Assembly: GCA_021815935.1 (NCBI GenBank)
Contig: JAKAZH010000013.1
Location: 1-17,561 of the forward strand
From: Actinomycetes bacterium
Lineage (GTDB): Bacteria > Actinomycetota > Acidimicrobiia > Acidimicrobiales > Palsa-688
Reading direction: 5' to 3'
DNA: 17,561 nt
Notes under the pieces: model-generated
Told to the model about the DNA's origin: nothing
Seen by the model: only the letters and a program-made list of their open reading frames with translations
Database searches by the model: none
Shown here: positions 1 to 8,290 of the stretch, one piece after another
How the letters are laid out: each line of letters begins with the position of its first letter
Position numbering within the stretch: position 1 is the first letter of the stretch
Made by a program: the position numbers and the translations under genes

Positions 1-297
1 GACCAAATCCCGCTCACCGTCTGTCCCCTCTCGAATGTCCGGCTGAAAGTCGTGGATCGGATCGAGGAGCATCCGATCACGGGGATGCTCGACGCCGGTC
101 TCGCCGTCACGGTGAACTCCGACGATCCCGCCTACTTCGGCGGGTACGTCGCAGCGAACTTTTCAGCTGTCGCAAATGGGCTGGGCTTCGACGACGAGAC
201 TTTGCGAAGACTCGCACGCAACTCCTTCCATGCGGCGTTCATCGACGGGTCGCTCCGGCGGAGGTACCTCGACGAGTTGAACCGACCCGTCAGCTGA
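1..297 (+). CDS. add: Adenosine/adenine deaminase, C-terminal part (5' end outside window)
   Basis: This is the last 98 codons of a metal-dependent purine deaminase, open from base 1 in frame 1 and ending in TGA at 295-297. The family hydrolytically deaminates adenosine or adenine in purine salvage in the cytoplasm. Visible motifs are CPLSN near the start, the HP..GML..GL segment, and NSDDPAYFGGY, in which the first Asp of SDDP is the expected zinc ligand of the amidohydrolase fold. The CPLSNVRL form and the AYFGGY continuation resemble the adenine-deaminase-like branch more than classical adenosine deaminase, so the substrate is uncertain. The family call is firm; catalytic residues encoded upstream cannot be checked. 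The next gene, a GH13 glucosidase, starts 88 bp downstream on the same strand. Confidence 0.85.
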   Translation, partial: DQIPLTVCPLSNVRLKVVDRIEEHPITGMLDAGLAVTVNSDDPAYFGGYVAANFSAVANGLGFDDETLRRLARNSFHAAFIDGSLRRRYLDELNRPVS

Positions 298-308
298 AAG
301 CTAAGGTT

Positions 309-328
309 TCGGCGACTGCGAACGCCGA
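309..328 (+). terminator. Weak hairpin after the deaminase gene
   Basis: TCGGCG (309-314) and CGCCGA (323-328) can pair as a 6-bp stem with an 8-nt loop, 11 bp after the deaminase stop codon. No T-run follows, so it is at best a weak or factor-assisted terminator. The rest of the 88-bp gap shows nothing else recognisable apart from the ribosome binding site of the next gene. Confidence 0.25.
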
Positions 329-385
329 GAAGTAGCGGGCGCCGGTCGTAGCAACATCTATTGAGGGTTCTCAGGGGGAAACACT

Positions 386-2098
386 TTGACGATCGATCCG
401 CACTCCGAAGATTGGCACCGCTACGTCGGATACCAGATCTACCCGCGAAGCTTCGCCGACTCCAACGCAGACGGGATCGGGGACCTGGCGGGCGTGCTCC
501 GCCACGTCGATCACCTCGAACGTCTCGGAGTTGACTTCGTTTGGATGTCACCCGTCTACCGCTCGCCAATGGACGACAACGGCTACGACATCAGCGACTA
601 CTACGACATAGACCCAAGTTTTGGCACTTTGAGTGACCTGGATGATCTGGTGGATGCGCTACATTCGCGCTCCATCCGGCTGATGATGGACCTCGTCGTC
701 AATCACAGTTCCGACGAGCACCCTTGGTTCATTGCTTCGAGATCGTCGCGCGACGATCCCAAACGCGACTGGTACTACTGGAGGGACCCCCGTCCCGGGT
801 GCGTCGGCGGGCGCCCGGGATCGGAGCCGAACAATTGGGCTTCGCGTTTCTCGGGTTCGGCGTGGGAGTGGGACGAGACGACAGGGCAGTACTATCTTCA
901 CCTTTTTTCCAAGAAGCAGCCGGATCTCAACTGGGAGAATACCGAACTGCGAGCCGAGGTCTACTCGATGATGCACTGGTGGCTCGACCGTGGCGTCGAC
1001 GGGTTCCGCATGGACGTGATCAGCATGCTGAGCAAGCACCCCGACATGCCGGACGTGGCGCCTGCACCCGGCTCGCTTTACGGCCCGGGGGACCGTTACT
1101 ACCTGAGCCGTCCCCGCACGCATGAGTTCATCCAGGAGATGAACCGCGAGGTGTTCGCCAGCAGGCCGGGGCATGTGCTGAGCGTGGGGGAAACCCCGAG
1201 AGTGACGGTCGAGGACGCCGCGCTTTTCTGCGATCCCGACCGTCGGGAGCTGGACATGGTGTTCTCCTTCGAGCATGTGATGGTCGACTTCGCCGCACAC
1301 CGCTATGACCGGATACCACTGGAGCTTCCCCGGCTCAAGGCTGTCATGGCTTCCTGGCAGGAGGGCTGCGGCGGCAAAGTGTGGAACTCGCTGTACCTCG
1401 GCAATCACGACCAGCCGCGCTCGCTGTCACGTTTCGGCGACGACGGCGCGCACCGCGTCGCTTCAGCCAAGACCCTCGCCACAGTCTTGCACCTACATCG
1501 CGGCACCCCGTACATCTATCAGGGCGAGGAGATAGGGATGGCGAACGCGCCTTTCTCTTCGATCGACGACTTCCGAGACGTCGAGGTCCTCAACTTCTAC
1601 GCGATCGAAGAGGCGAAGGGCGATACCGACATGGCGGCGCTCGAAGCCGCGATGTTCGAACGCAGCCGCGACCAGGGCCGCACGCCTATGCAGTGGGACA
1701 GCTCGCCCACCGGCGGTTTCAGCACTGTGGAGCCTTGGATCATGGTCAACCCCGACTTCTCCGAGGTCAACGTGGCGGCGCAGTCGGAGGATCCGGACTC
1801 TGTCATGTCGCACTACATCCGCCTGATCGAGCTTCGACACGCCGACCCGGTCGTCACCGACGGCGACTTCACGCTGCTGCTCGGGGAGCACCCGAACCTG
1901 TGGTGCTTCACCCGCACAAGCCGCGACGGGCAGCTTCTCGTCGCAGCCAACTTCTCCACTGCGGTTCAACACGCCGAGATCCCCGTCGACGAAGGCTGGT
2001 CCGACGCTACAGTCGTGATCTCCAACATGGCAGACCCGCCGCGAGGTGGACCGCTTGTGACGCTTCGTGCGTGGGAGTCGGTGGTCTGGCGTCGCTGA
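386..2098 (+). CDS. GH13 alpha-glucosidase (oligo-1,6-glucosidase type)
   Basis: This 570-residue protein has the full set of alpha-amylase-family GH13 motifs: DLVVNH (102-107), QPDLNW (178-183), GFRMD with nucleophile Asp210, the VGET acid/base Glu269, and NHDQPR with stabiliser Asp342. It should retain the glycosyl unit and release glucose from the non-reducing end of small alpha-glucans in the cytoplasm; no signal peptide is seen. The length matches the 550-580 residues usual for oligo-1,6-glucosidases and maltases. Val211, right after the nucleophile, is the residue found in isomaltase/oligo-1,6-glucosidases, where maltases often carry Ala or Thr. This is suggestive of alpha-1,6 preference, not proof. 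The start is TTG 386 because AGGGGGAA (373-380) lies 5 bp before it and the TIM-barrel begins at once (YQIYPRSF). A second GH13 gene lies at 11432-13369. Confidence 0.9.
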   Translation: MTIDPHSEDWHRYVGYQIYPRSFADSNADGIGDLAGVLRHVDHLERLGVDFVWMSPVYRSPMDDNGYDISDYYDIDPSFGTLSDLDDLVDALHSRSIRLMMDLVVNHSSDEHPWFIASRSSRDDPKRDWYYWRDPRPGCVGGRPGSEPNNWASRFSGSAWEWDETTGQYYLHLFSKKQPDLNWENTELRAEVYSMMHWWLDRGVDGFRMDVISMLSKHPDMPDVAPAPGSLYGPGDRYYLSRPRTHEFIQEMNREVFASRPGHVLSVGETPRVTVEDAALFCDPDRRELDMVFSFEHVMVDFAAHRYDRIPLELPRLKAVMASWQEGCGGKVWNSLYLGNHDQPRSLSRFGDDGAHRVASAKTLATVLHLHRGTPYIYQGEEIGMANAPFSSIDDFRDVEVLNFYAIEEAKGDTDMAALEAAMFERSRDQGRTPMQWDSSPTGGFSTVEPWIMVNPDFSEVNVAAQSEDPDSVMSHYIRLIELRHADPVVTDGDFTLLLGEHPNLWCFTRTSRDGQLLVAANFSTAVQHAEIPVDEGWSDATVVISNMADPPRGGPLVTLRAWESVVWRR

Positions 2099-2178
2099 GC
2101 GCGACTGGCCGGCCCTCGGTGCCCCGCACCCATCGGCTACCTCATGAAACGGGCTCCGCGTGGCAGACTCTGCTGGCG

Positions 2179-2859
2179 ATGCACAACGACCAGACGACGA
2201 TTGTGGTGGTTGAGGACGACCCGAACATATCGGAGCTGATCTGCATGTACCTGCGCAGGGACGGCCACCGGGTCGTGGCGGCGCCCGACGGGGAGCGGGG
2301 TCTCGCGGCGGTCAAGCGCGAGCGACCGGGGCTTGTCGTGTTGGACGTCGGTCTTCCCGGGGGCATGGACGGCTTCGAGGTGTGCCGTCGGATCCGCGCG
2401 GAGGGGACCATAGCGGTGCTTCTGCTCACAGCGCGCGACGAGGAGATCGACCGGGTCCTCGGATTCGAGCTCGGCGCCGACGACTATGTGACCAAGCCGT
2501 TCTCGCCCCGGGAGCTGGCTGCAAGAGTGAAGGCGATAATCAGGCGCGCCGGTGCGACCAAACCTGCCGGTACGGCGGTCCTCACCGTCGGCTCCATCAC
2601 GGTGGACACGGGCAGGCGCGAGGCGCTGCTCGGCGGTAACGCTGTTCCCCTAGCGACAAGGGAATTCGACCTGCTCGCCTACCTCGCCACCAATCGGGGG
2701 CTTGCGCTCTCACGGCGGCAGCTCCTCGACGGGGTCTGGGGCCCGGACTGGTACGGCGACGACCGTACCGTCGACGTCCACGTAGGCCAACTTCGAAAGA
2801 AGTTCGGTCCCGACCTGGCACTCAGCACCGTCTGGGGAGTCGGGTACCGGCTGGAGTAG
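2179..2859 (+). CDS. OmpR/PhoB-family response regulator
   Basis: The protein is 226 residues. The receiver domain (about 7-120) has the acidic cluster Glu12-Asp13-Asp14, phospho-acceptor Asp56 in VVLDVGLPG, Thr84 in LLLTARD and Lys106 in VTKPF. The C-terminal winged-helix DNA-binding domain (about 130-226) shows LATREFDLLAYL, the RTVDVHVGQLRKK recognition-helix region and the closing GVGYRLE. It should be phosphorylated by the adjacent kinase and bind direct-repeat promoter sites. ATG 2179 is chosen because the receiver fold begins a few residues later; the open frame runs much further upstream but there lies on top of the GH13 gene. No clear Shine-Dalgarno precedes the ATG. The kinase starts 15 bp downstream, so the pair is an operon. 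The regulated pathway cannot be told from the sequence. Confidence 0.93.
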   Translation: MHNDQTTIVVVEDDPNISELICMYLRRDGHRVVAAPDGERGLAAVKRERPGLVVLDVGLPGGMDGFEVCRRIRAEGTIAVLLLTARDEEIDRVLGFELGADDYVTKPFSPRELAARVKAIIRRAGATKPAGTAVLTVGSITVDTGRREALLGGNAVPLATREFDLLAYLATNRGLALSRRQLLDGVWGPDWYGDDRTVDVHVGQLRKKFGPDLALSTVWGVGYRLE

Positions 2860-2874
2860 GTCAGGGATCAGACG

Positions 2875-4401
2875 ATGCGACGACGGCTGACCGCAGCAAT
2901 GGTGCTAATGGTCGTAGCGACCCTGCTCATCTCGGGTTTGGTGACCCTGTATCTTGTGGCGCGTTCCAACACGATCCAGACCCGAGACGAACTCGTGCGG
3001 GAGGGCGTCGGCCTGGCCGCAGGCGTGCAGCAAGAGGCCCGGAACGCGAACAGCACAGACCCCGCTAGGGCTTTGCGCTCCCTCCTCCTCGCCCTTCGCT
3101 CCCCGTTCCGCCTCGACGGCTCTGCGGTCGTCGCCGTGCTTGCCGATGGGAAGGTCTTCGACCCGGTCACGCCCCGGGTCAAGCCGACACTCCCACCTGG
3201 GATAACGGTCTCAAGCCTCGACGTCGCGGCGCTCTACCAGCTTCGTACAGTCTCCGGAGAGACGGGCGGCGGGATCGTGTTCGCGGCAGTCCCCTACAAG
3301 GCGTCGATCCTTATCCTCGGCCAGGTCCGCCAAGTCGTCCAGGTGGTGGTCCTTACCCGCACGCCACCGAGCGCCTGGTCGACGGCGGGAGTGTGGTTCG
3401 TGGTCTCGTCGCTTGTGATCCTTGTCGTGGCAGGGGTCGTCGCTCATCGGCTCGGCCGGCGTTTCGTAGCGCCGATCAGGGCGACACAGCTGGTGACGAG
3501 TCGGATCGCGGCCGGCGACCTCGACGCCAGGGTTACTTTGCCTCCCCACAACCAGCGCGATCCAGAACTCGCCGAGCTCGCGACTTCGGTAAATGTAATG
3601 GCGGAGGGTCTCGGCCGTGTACGCGCAGACGAGCGTCGCTTCCTGCAGTCGGTGTCGCACGACCTTCGAACCCCTCTGACGTCGATCCGAGGTTTCGCGG
3701 AAGCAATCCAAGACGGCGCCACAGGGGATGTCGTTGCCGCCGCGGGGGTGATTGCAGGCCAGGCACGCCGCTTGGAGCGCCTCGTGGCGGACCTTCTCGC
3801 CCTCGCCACTCTGCAGGCCAGACGTTTCACTCTCGAAACCGCTGTGGTGGACCTGGCGGCCGTCGTCTCGGCGTCAGCTGTCGCTTTCACTCCGGCCGCA
3901 GCCGAGCTCGGCTTGGAGCTGCTCGTCGACACCCATCCGACCCCCCTGACCGCCGTCGCCGACGCCGACCGCCTGGCGCAGGTCACGTCGAACCTGATCG
4001 AGAACGCCCTGCGATACGCTGCCACGTCCGTGGAAGTCACAACGTCGCCCCCCGGGCGCGGCGCCGGTGAAGGCAACGGGCGGCCCGCCGAAGGTTGGGG
4101 CGGATGGGTGGAGTTCTCGGTTTCCGACGACGGGCCCGGGATCCCGCAGGAAGCAATCGGGCGTGTGTTCAAGCGCCTCTTCGCGTCGCGCCCCGGCCCT
4201 GACCGTCCTATCGGGTCGGGGTTGGGCCTTACGATCGTCGCTGAGCTCGTGTCGGCGATGGGCGGCCGGATTCGCGCGGAGTCGCCGACAGGGCCCGCGG
4301 GTGGGACCCGAATGGTGGTGTCGCTACCCGGCGGGCCGCTCACCGACTCCGGCGGCGTCCCCGGACCGACCGGATTCGCGCCCGTCGGTGACCCCGGCTG
4401 A
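2875..4401 (+). CDS. Membrane sensor histidine kinase
   Basis: This 508-residue kinase is the partner of the preceding response regulator. Order of parts: basic N-terminus, TM1 (about 7-29), an extracytoplasmic sensor of about 140 residues with no recognised domain, TM2 (about 172-193), HAMP (about 194-250), dimerisation/phosphoacceptor helix with His262 in VSHDLRTPLTS, and the ATP-binding domain with N box (Asn377 in NLIENALRYA), G1 (DDGPGI, 418-423) and G2 (GSGLGL, 447-452). All catalytic boxes are intact. The start ATG has AGGGA about 8 bp upstream. Residues after about 486 (Gly/Pro-rich, ending VGDPG) are outside the kinase fold, and this tail overlaps the 3' end of the oppositely oriented recombinase gene by 78 bp. 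The signal sensed is unknown. Confidence 0.92.
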   Translation: MRRRLTAAMVLMVVATLLISGLVTLYLVARSNTIQTRDELVREGVGLAAGVQQEARNANSTDPARALRSLLLALRSPFRLDGSAVVAVLADGKVFDPVTPRVKPTLPPGITVSSLDVAALYQLRTVSGETGGGIVFAAVPYKASILILGQVRQVVQVVVLTRTPPSAWSTAGVWFVVSSLVILVVAGVVAHRLGRRFVAPIRATQLVTSRIAAGDLDARVTLPPHNQRDPELAELATSVNVMAEGLGRVRADERRFLQSVSHDLRTPLTSIRGFAEAIQDGATGDVVAAAGVIAGQARRLERLVADLLALATLQARRFTLETAVVDLAAVVSASAVAFTPAAAELGLELLVDTHPTPLTAVADADRLAQVTSNLIENALRYAATSVEVTTSPPGRGAGEGNGRPAEGWGGWVEFSVSDDGPGIPQEAIGRVFKRLFASRPGPDRPIGSGLGLTIVAELVSAMGGRIRAESPTGPAGGTRMVVSLPGGPLTDSGGVPGPTGFAPVGDPG

Positions 4402-5466
4402 CCTTTTTCCCAGGTCCCGGGGCTTTCCCAGGTCCCGGGGCTTTCCCAAGTCCCGGAGCGCCGCCTGGCTCGGGTGCGCTGCTATCACATGACGTAGACC
4501 CTGCGCTGTAGCCGACAAGTAGCGCCGGGTGGTTTCCAGGCTCGAGTGGCCGAGAAGCTCCTGCAGCTCGACGACGTCCGCTCCCGCCTCGAGGGCTGCA
4601 GTTGCGAAGGTGTGGCGAAGCGCGTGCACCATTGCACCGGCGGGTACGGAGGCCCTGATCCCCGCCCGCACGTACAGCTTGCAAACGAGGTAGTGGATCT
4701 GGTGGACGCTCATCCGTCGAGCGCGGGCATCGACGAACAGCGGTGCGGCGGGATGGCTCAAGGCCTGCTCGGGGAAGCGTTCCTTGCGCTCCTCCAGGTA
4801 CGTTTCGAGCACGGCGTCGAGCGCCGGGTCGACCGGCACCGCCCGCATCTTCGACCCTTTACCGACCACTTCCAGTCGACGCGCTCCGCGCTCTCCGGCG
4901 AGCGAGCCGAGCGACAAGCCGGCGGCTTCCGCCTCGCGCACTCCAGTCACACAAAAGGTGGCTACAAGCGCGAGATCCCGCGCCGGCCACGGCGAGCGGC
5001 CCGTCGGGTCCGGCTCCGACGCTGCGCGCAGCAGTCGGGTCACTGCGTCCGGCGCCCGGATGGAGCGAGGCAACGTCACCGGCGCCTTCGGCTTGGCGAC
5101 GCCATCCATGGGGTTGCTTTCGACGACCGCCTCGCTCACCAAGAAGCGCAGTAGCCCAGTCCAGGCAGCGTGCGCGCGGCGCACCGACGATGCGGAGTGA
5201 TCCGACGCCCAGGAGGAGAAAGCTGCCCGAAGCGAACTCCGGTCGAGGTCCGACACCACGACGTCGTCGAAGGTCCCTTTACCCTCGAGGGCTGCCAGAC
5301 GCCCGCCCACACCTTCGACGTCTCGGCGGTAGGCCGCGACGGTCGCCGGGGACGGTTTCGCTGCGCCCATGTACACCAACCAGGAAGCCAGGGCCTCCGA
5401 CAGCGCGCTATGGCGGTCGACACGTCGGCGCGGGGTAGGTGTCAACACGAACAAAGATAGACCCAT
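4324..5466 (-). CDS. Tyrosine recombinase (XerC/XerD-like) with repeat-bearing C-terminal tail
   Basis: This 380-residue recombinase/integrase has an N-terminal SAM-like core-binding domain (about 21-112) and a catalytic domain with all six residues: Arg177, Lys203, His281, Arg284, His307 and nucleophile Tyr316. The His307-Tyr316 distance of nine equals that in E. coli XerD. Typical Xer proteins end about 20 residues after the tyrosine; here about 48 more follow, starting with three copies of a PRDLGK-like hexapeptide encoded by an 18-bp tandem repeat. ATG 5466 is favoured since GGGGGA sits 5 bp upstream; GTG 5448 is an alternative. The ATG shares CATG with the divergent PEP carboxylase start. 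It may be a housekeeping Xer protein or an orphan integrase. No att-like repeats, excisionase or phage genes accompany it, so a mobile role is unsupported. Confidence 0.85.
   Translation of the reverse strand: MGLSLFVLTPTPRRRVDRHSALSEALASWLVYMGAAKPSPATVAAYRRDVEGVGGRLAALEGKGTFDDVVVSDLDRSSLRAAFSSWASDHSASSVRRAHAAWTGLLRFLVSEAVVESNPMDGVAKPKAPVTLPRSIRAPDAVTRLLRAASEPDPTGRSPWPARDLALVATFCVTGVREAEAAGLSLGSLAGERGARRLEVVGKGSKMRAVPVDPALDAVLETYLEERKERFPEQALSHPAAPLFVDARARRMSVHQIHYLVCKLYVRAGIRASVPAGAMVHALRHTFATAALEAGADVVELQELLGHSSLETTRRYLSATAQGLRHVIAAHPSQAALRDLGKPRDLGKPRDLGKRSAGVTDGRESGRSGDAAGVGERPAG
4406..4458. repeat. 18-bp tandem repeat (about three copies)
   Basis: TTTCCCAGGTCCCGGGGC occurs at 4406-4423 and 4424-4441, with a diverged third copy at 4442-4458 (AAG for AGG and an A near the end). 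It begins just after the kinase stop codon and, on the minus strand, encodes the LGKPRD-type hexapeptide repeats in the recombinase tail. The 18-bp period keeps that frame open. Confidence 0.9.
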
Positions 5467-8143
5467 GCAGATCCCCCAAGTCGACGACACCGCCCTGCGG
5501 GCCGACATTCGAAGGATCGTTGGAATGCTCGGCGACACCCTCACCCGCCAAGAGGGCCCTGAGGTTCTCGAACTGGTGGAGAAGGTGCGATCCGGCAGCC
5601 GCGAGGACCGTGACAGCACCGCCGGGCTCCTCGACCGCCTCGACGTGGCTTCGGCCACCCGGCTGGTCAGAGCTTTCAACTCGTACTTCCACCTGGCCAA
5701 CGTCACCGAGCAGGTGCACCGGTCCCGCACCACCCGCAGCGGCTGGCTCGCCGAGATCGTCGAGGTTGCCCGAAGTGAAGGCCTCACCGACGACGACCTG
5801 CGGGATATCGCGTGCGCGGTCGACCTGCGGCCCGTTTTCACCGCACATCCCACCGAGGCCGCAAGACGCACAAAGCTGGTGCAGCTCGCTCAGATAGCAG
5901 AGCTCCTCGCGTGCGACCCCGACGGAGAAGTTGACGCAAAGCTGGCAAGGGCGGTCGAGGTGCTCTGGCTCACCGACGACCTGCGAGTCGTTCAGCCCGA
6001 CCCTCTAGACGAGGCCCGCAACGCCGTGTTCTACTTCGACGAGCTCGCAAGGGGCGCCGTGTCGGAGGTGCTCGACGAATGGCACTCGACGATCGGAGGT
6101 CGAGGCTTCGACCCCTGGTCGACCCCGCTTCGATTCGGATCGTGGATCGGCGGGGACCGCGACGGCAACCCGAACGTGACCCCCGAAATCACTCTCGACG
6201 TGGTCCGCCTCCAGCACACCCACGCCGTCAACCTTGCCGTGGCCACCATCGATGGTCTGCGGGGCCAGCTCGCAATGTCCACACGACTCCAGGACGTGTC
6301 AACGGAACTGCTCGAATCGATTGCCGCCGACCTCGAGGCCCTGCCGGAGATCGAGCAGCGTTACCTGCGGCTGAACGCCGAGGAACCGTACCGCCTCAAA
6401 TGCATTTGCATAAGCCAGAAGCTGCGCAACACAGCGCGGCGGGTGCAATCCGGCTCTGCCCACGCAGAAGGCCGGGACTACCTCGACGGGGGTGGCGTCC
6501 TAGTCGACATGGCCCTCATGCGCGACTCGCTTCACGCCAACGGCGGCGCTTTGATAGCGGCCGTCCTCGACGGGCCCGCGCGGAGCATCGCGTGCTGGGG
6601 ATTGCATCTGGCAGCGCTCGACATCCGTGAGCACTCCGACGCACATCATCACGTCCTCGCCGAGCTGTACACACGCCTCGGCCAGCCCTACCGTGAGCTG
6701 GATCGCCCAGGCCGCTTTCGTCTCCTCAGCGCCGAGCTCGACAACCGACGGCCCCTCGCCTCAAAGCCGCTTCCGCTGGGCCCGGCGACCTCGCGGGTGT
6801 TCGGGGCGTTCGAGGCGATCGCCACCACACAGGAACTTCTCGGACCGAAAGCCGCCGAGACGTACATAGTGTCGATGACCAAGGGTGCCGACGACGTCCT
6901 TGCCGCAGCCGTCTTGGCGAAGGAGGCTGGTCTCATCGACACCGCTGCGGGCGTGGCTAAAGTCGGCCTTGTCCCGCTTCTTGAAACCGTGGAGGAGCTG
7001 CGCAGCGCTGCCGGCATCGTCTCCGAAATGCTCGGCTCGGCTTCGTACCGATCGATCGTCGCTAGCAGGGGTGACGTGCAGGAGGTGATGCTCGGCTACA
7101 GCGACTCCAACAAGCAGGCCGGGATAACCACGTCGCAGTGGGAGATCCACAAGGCGCAGCGGGCAGTGCTCGAGGTGGCGGCATCGCACGGCGTGCGGGT
7201 CGTGTTCTTCCATGGGAGAGGCGGCACAGTCGGGCGAGGCGGGGGTCCCACCCACGACGCGATCATGGCCCTTCCACCGGGCAGCATCAGCGGTTCGGTG
7301 AAGATAACCGAGCAGGGCGAGGTCATCTCAGACAAGTACTCGCTCGCGGCGCTAGCCAGGGAGAACCTCGAGTTGATGCTCGCGTCCACCCTCGGGGCGG
7401 CCGCGCTGCACAGCTCCCCGCGACTCCGCCACGGCGAACTGTCGCGCTGGGCCCCGGTCATGGACACCGTGTCGGCGGCGGCGTTCGAGGCGTACACGAA
7501 TCTCATCGGGGACCCGAAGCTCGCCGAGTACTTCACGGCGTCGACGCCAGTCGACCAGCTCGGCGCGCTGCACCTGGGATCGCGGCCGTCCCGGCGGCCC
7601 GACGGCTCGGCCGGCATCGACGGGCTGCGGGCCATCCCTTGGGTGTTCGGCTGGACCCAATCCCGCCAGATCGTGCCGGGCTGGTACGGAGTCGGCTCAG
7701 GCCTCGAGGCCGCAAGGCAGGCCGGCCTGTCAGGCGCGATCGACGAGATGCGCGACGGCTGGGCGTTCTTCTCCAACTTTCTCTCCAATGTCGAGATGAC
7801 ACTGGTCAAGACCGATCTTGGTATAGCGCGGCGCTACGTGGAGAGCCTGGCCCCCACGGATACCTGGCACCTCTTCGAGATGATCGAGGCCGAGTATGCG
7901 GCGACCGTGAAAGCGCTTTTGGAGGTCACCGGTCAGGACCAGCTGCTCGAACGGGCCCCAGTGCTGCGACGGACCCTGGCTGTCCGAGACTCGTACCTGA
8001 CGCCCATCCACGACCTGCAGCTGTCGCTACTTCGACGTGTTCGTGCCGCGCAGCGCGGTGGGGCTGGAGACGACCCGGACGTGCAACGCGCCCTGCTTCT
8101 CTGCGTGAACGGCATCGCGGCGGGGCTCCGCAACACCGGCTGA
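5465..8143 (+). CDS. ppc: Phosphoenolpyruvate carboxylase
   Basis: The 892-residue enzyme carboxylates phosphoenolpyruvate with bicarbonate to oxaloacetate, an anaplerotic reaction in the cytoplasm. All signature motifs are present: TAHPTEA with catalytic His128, GGDRDGNP (229-236), GYSDSNKQAG (544-553), the flexible-loop motif FHGRGGTVGRGGGP around His583-Arg585, ITEQGEVISDKY, and the conserved C-terminal NTG. Length is normal for bacterial PEPC. ATG 5465 is chosen because only a few residues precede the usual LRADIRR start of the fold; an upstream in-frame ATG (5369) would lie inside the divergent recombinase gene. No strong Shine-Dalgarno is visible. The gene ends immediately before a GC-rich tandem-repeat region, so its transcript would run into that structure. 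Confidence 0.97.
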   Translation: MQIPQVDDTALRADIRRIVGMLGDTLTRQEGPEVLELVEKVRSGSREDRDSTAGLLDRLDVASATRLVRAFNSYFHLANVTEQVHRSRTTRSGWLAEIVEVARSEGLTDDDLRDIACAVDLRPVFTAHPTEAARRTKLVQLAQIAELLACDPDGEVDAKLARAVEVLWLTDDLRVVQPDPLDEARNAVFYFDELARGAVSEVLDEWHSTIGGRGFDPWSTPLRFGSWIGGDRDGNPNVTPEITLDVVRLQHTHAVNLAVATIDGLRGQLAMSTRLQDVSTELLESIAADLEALPEIEQRYLRLNAEEPYRLKCICISQKLRNTARRVQSGSAHAEGRDYLDGGGVLVDMALMRDSLHANGGALIAAVLDGPARSIACWGLHLAALDIREHSDAHHHVLAELYTRLGQPYRELDRPGRFRLLSAELDNRRPLASKPLPLGPATSRVFGAFEAIATTQELLGPKAAETYIVSMTKGADDVLAAAVLAKEAGLIDTAAGVAKVGLVPLLETVEELRSAAGIVSEMLGSASYRSIVASRGDVQEVMLGYSDSNKQAGITTSQWEIHKAQRAVLEVAASHGVRVVFFHGRGGTVGRGGGPTHDAIMALPPGSISGSVKITEQGEVISDKYSLAALARENLELMLASTLGAAALHSSPRLRHGELSRWAPVMDTVSAAAFEAYTNLIGDPKLAEYFTASTPVDQLGALHLGSRPSRRPDGSAGIDGLRAIPWVFGWTQSRQIVPGWYGVGSGLEAARQAGLSGAIDEMRDGWAFFSNFLSNVEMTLVKTDLGIARRYVESLAPTDTWHLFEMIEAEYAATVKALLEVTGQDQLLERAPVLRRTLAVRDSYLTPIHDLQLSLLRRVRAAQRGGAGDDPDVQRALLLCVNGIAAGLRNTG

Positions 8144-8148
8144 CCTTC

Positions 8149-8260
8149 CCGGGTGGGCCGCCGGGTGGGCCGCCGGGTGCCCGGGTGGGGGCGGGGCTGC
8201 CGGGTGGGCCGGCGGGATGCCCGGGTGGGGGCGGGGCTGCCGGGTGGGCCGGCGGGATGA
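8149..8260. repeat. GC-rich 12-bp and 40-bp tandem repeats downstream of ppc
   Basis: Five bases after the ppc stop codon, CCGGGTGGGCCG occurs twice in tandem (8149-8160, 8161-8172) and starts a third time. A 40-bp unit follows at 8181-8220 and 8221-8260, identical except for the last base (C versus A). The unit itself contains CCGGGTGGG twice. The region is nearly all G and C with strong strand bias (G-rich on +). A small hairpin, GACCG/CGGTC (8259-8273), ends it. No T-run follows, so a classical terminator is not evident. Confidence 0.92.
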
Positions 8261-8290
8261 CCGTTCGGCGGTCGCAAGAGTTGTTCGAAT

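Noticed and set aside
1381..2178. Upstream extension of the response-regulator frame
   Set aside because: The extension is an out-of-phase reading of the GH13 gene, Arg/Pro-rich with no domain; the receiver domain begins right after ATG 2179.
4406..4458. Intrinsic terminator between the convergent kinase and recombinase genes
   Set aside because: The sequence is a direct tandem repeat, without a stable unique hairpin plus T-run, and it lies within the recombinase coding frame.
4324..5466. Integrase of a genomic island using the tRNA-Ser at 16420
   Set aside because: No duplicate of the tRNA 3' end or other att-like repeat is visible near the recombinase, and the genes between are mostly housekeeping.
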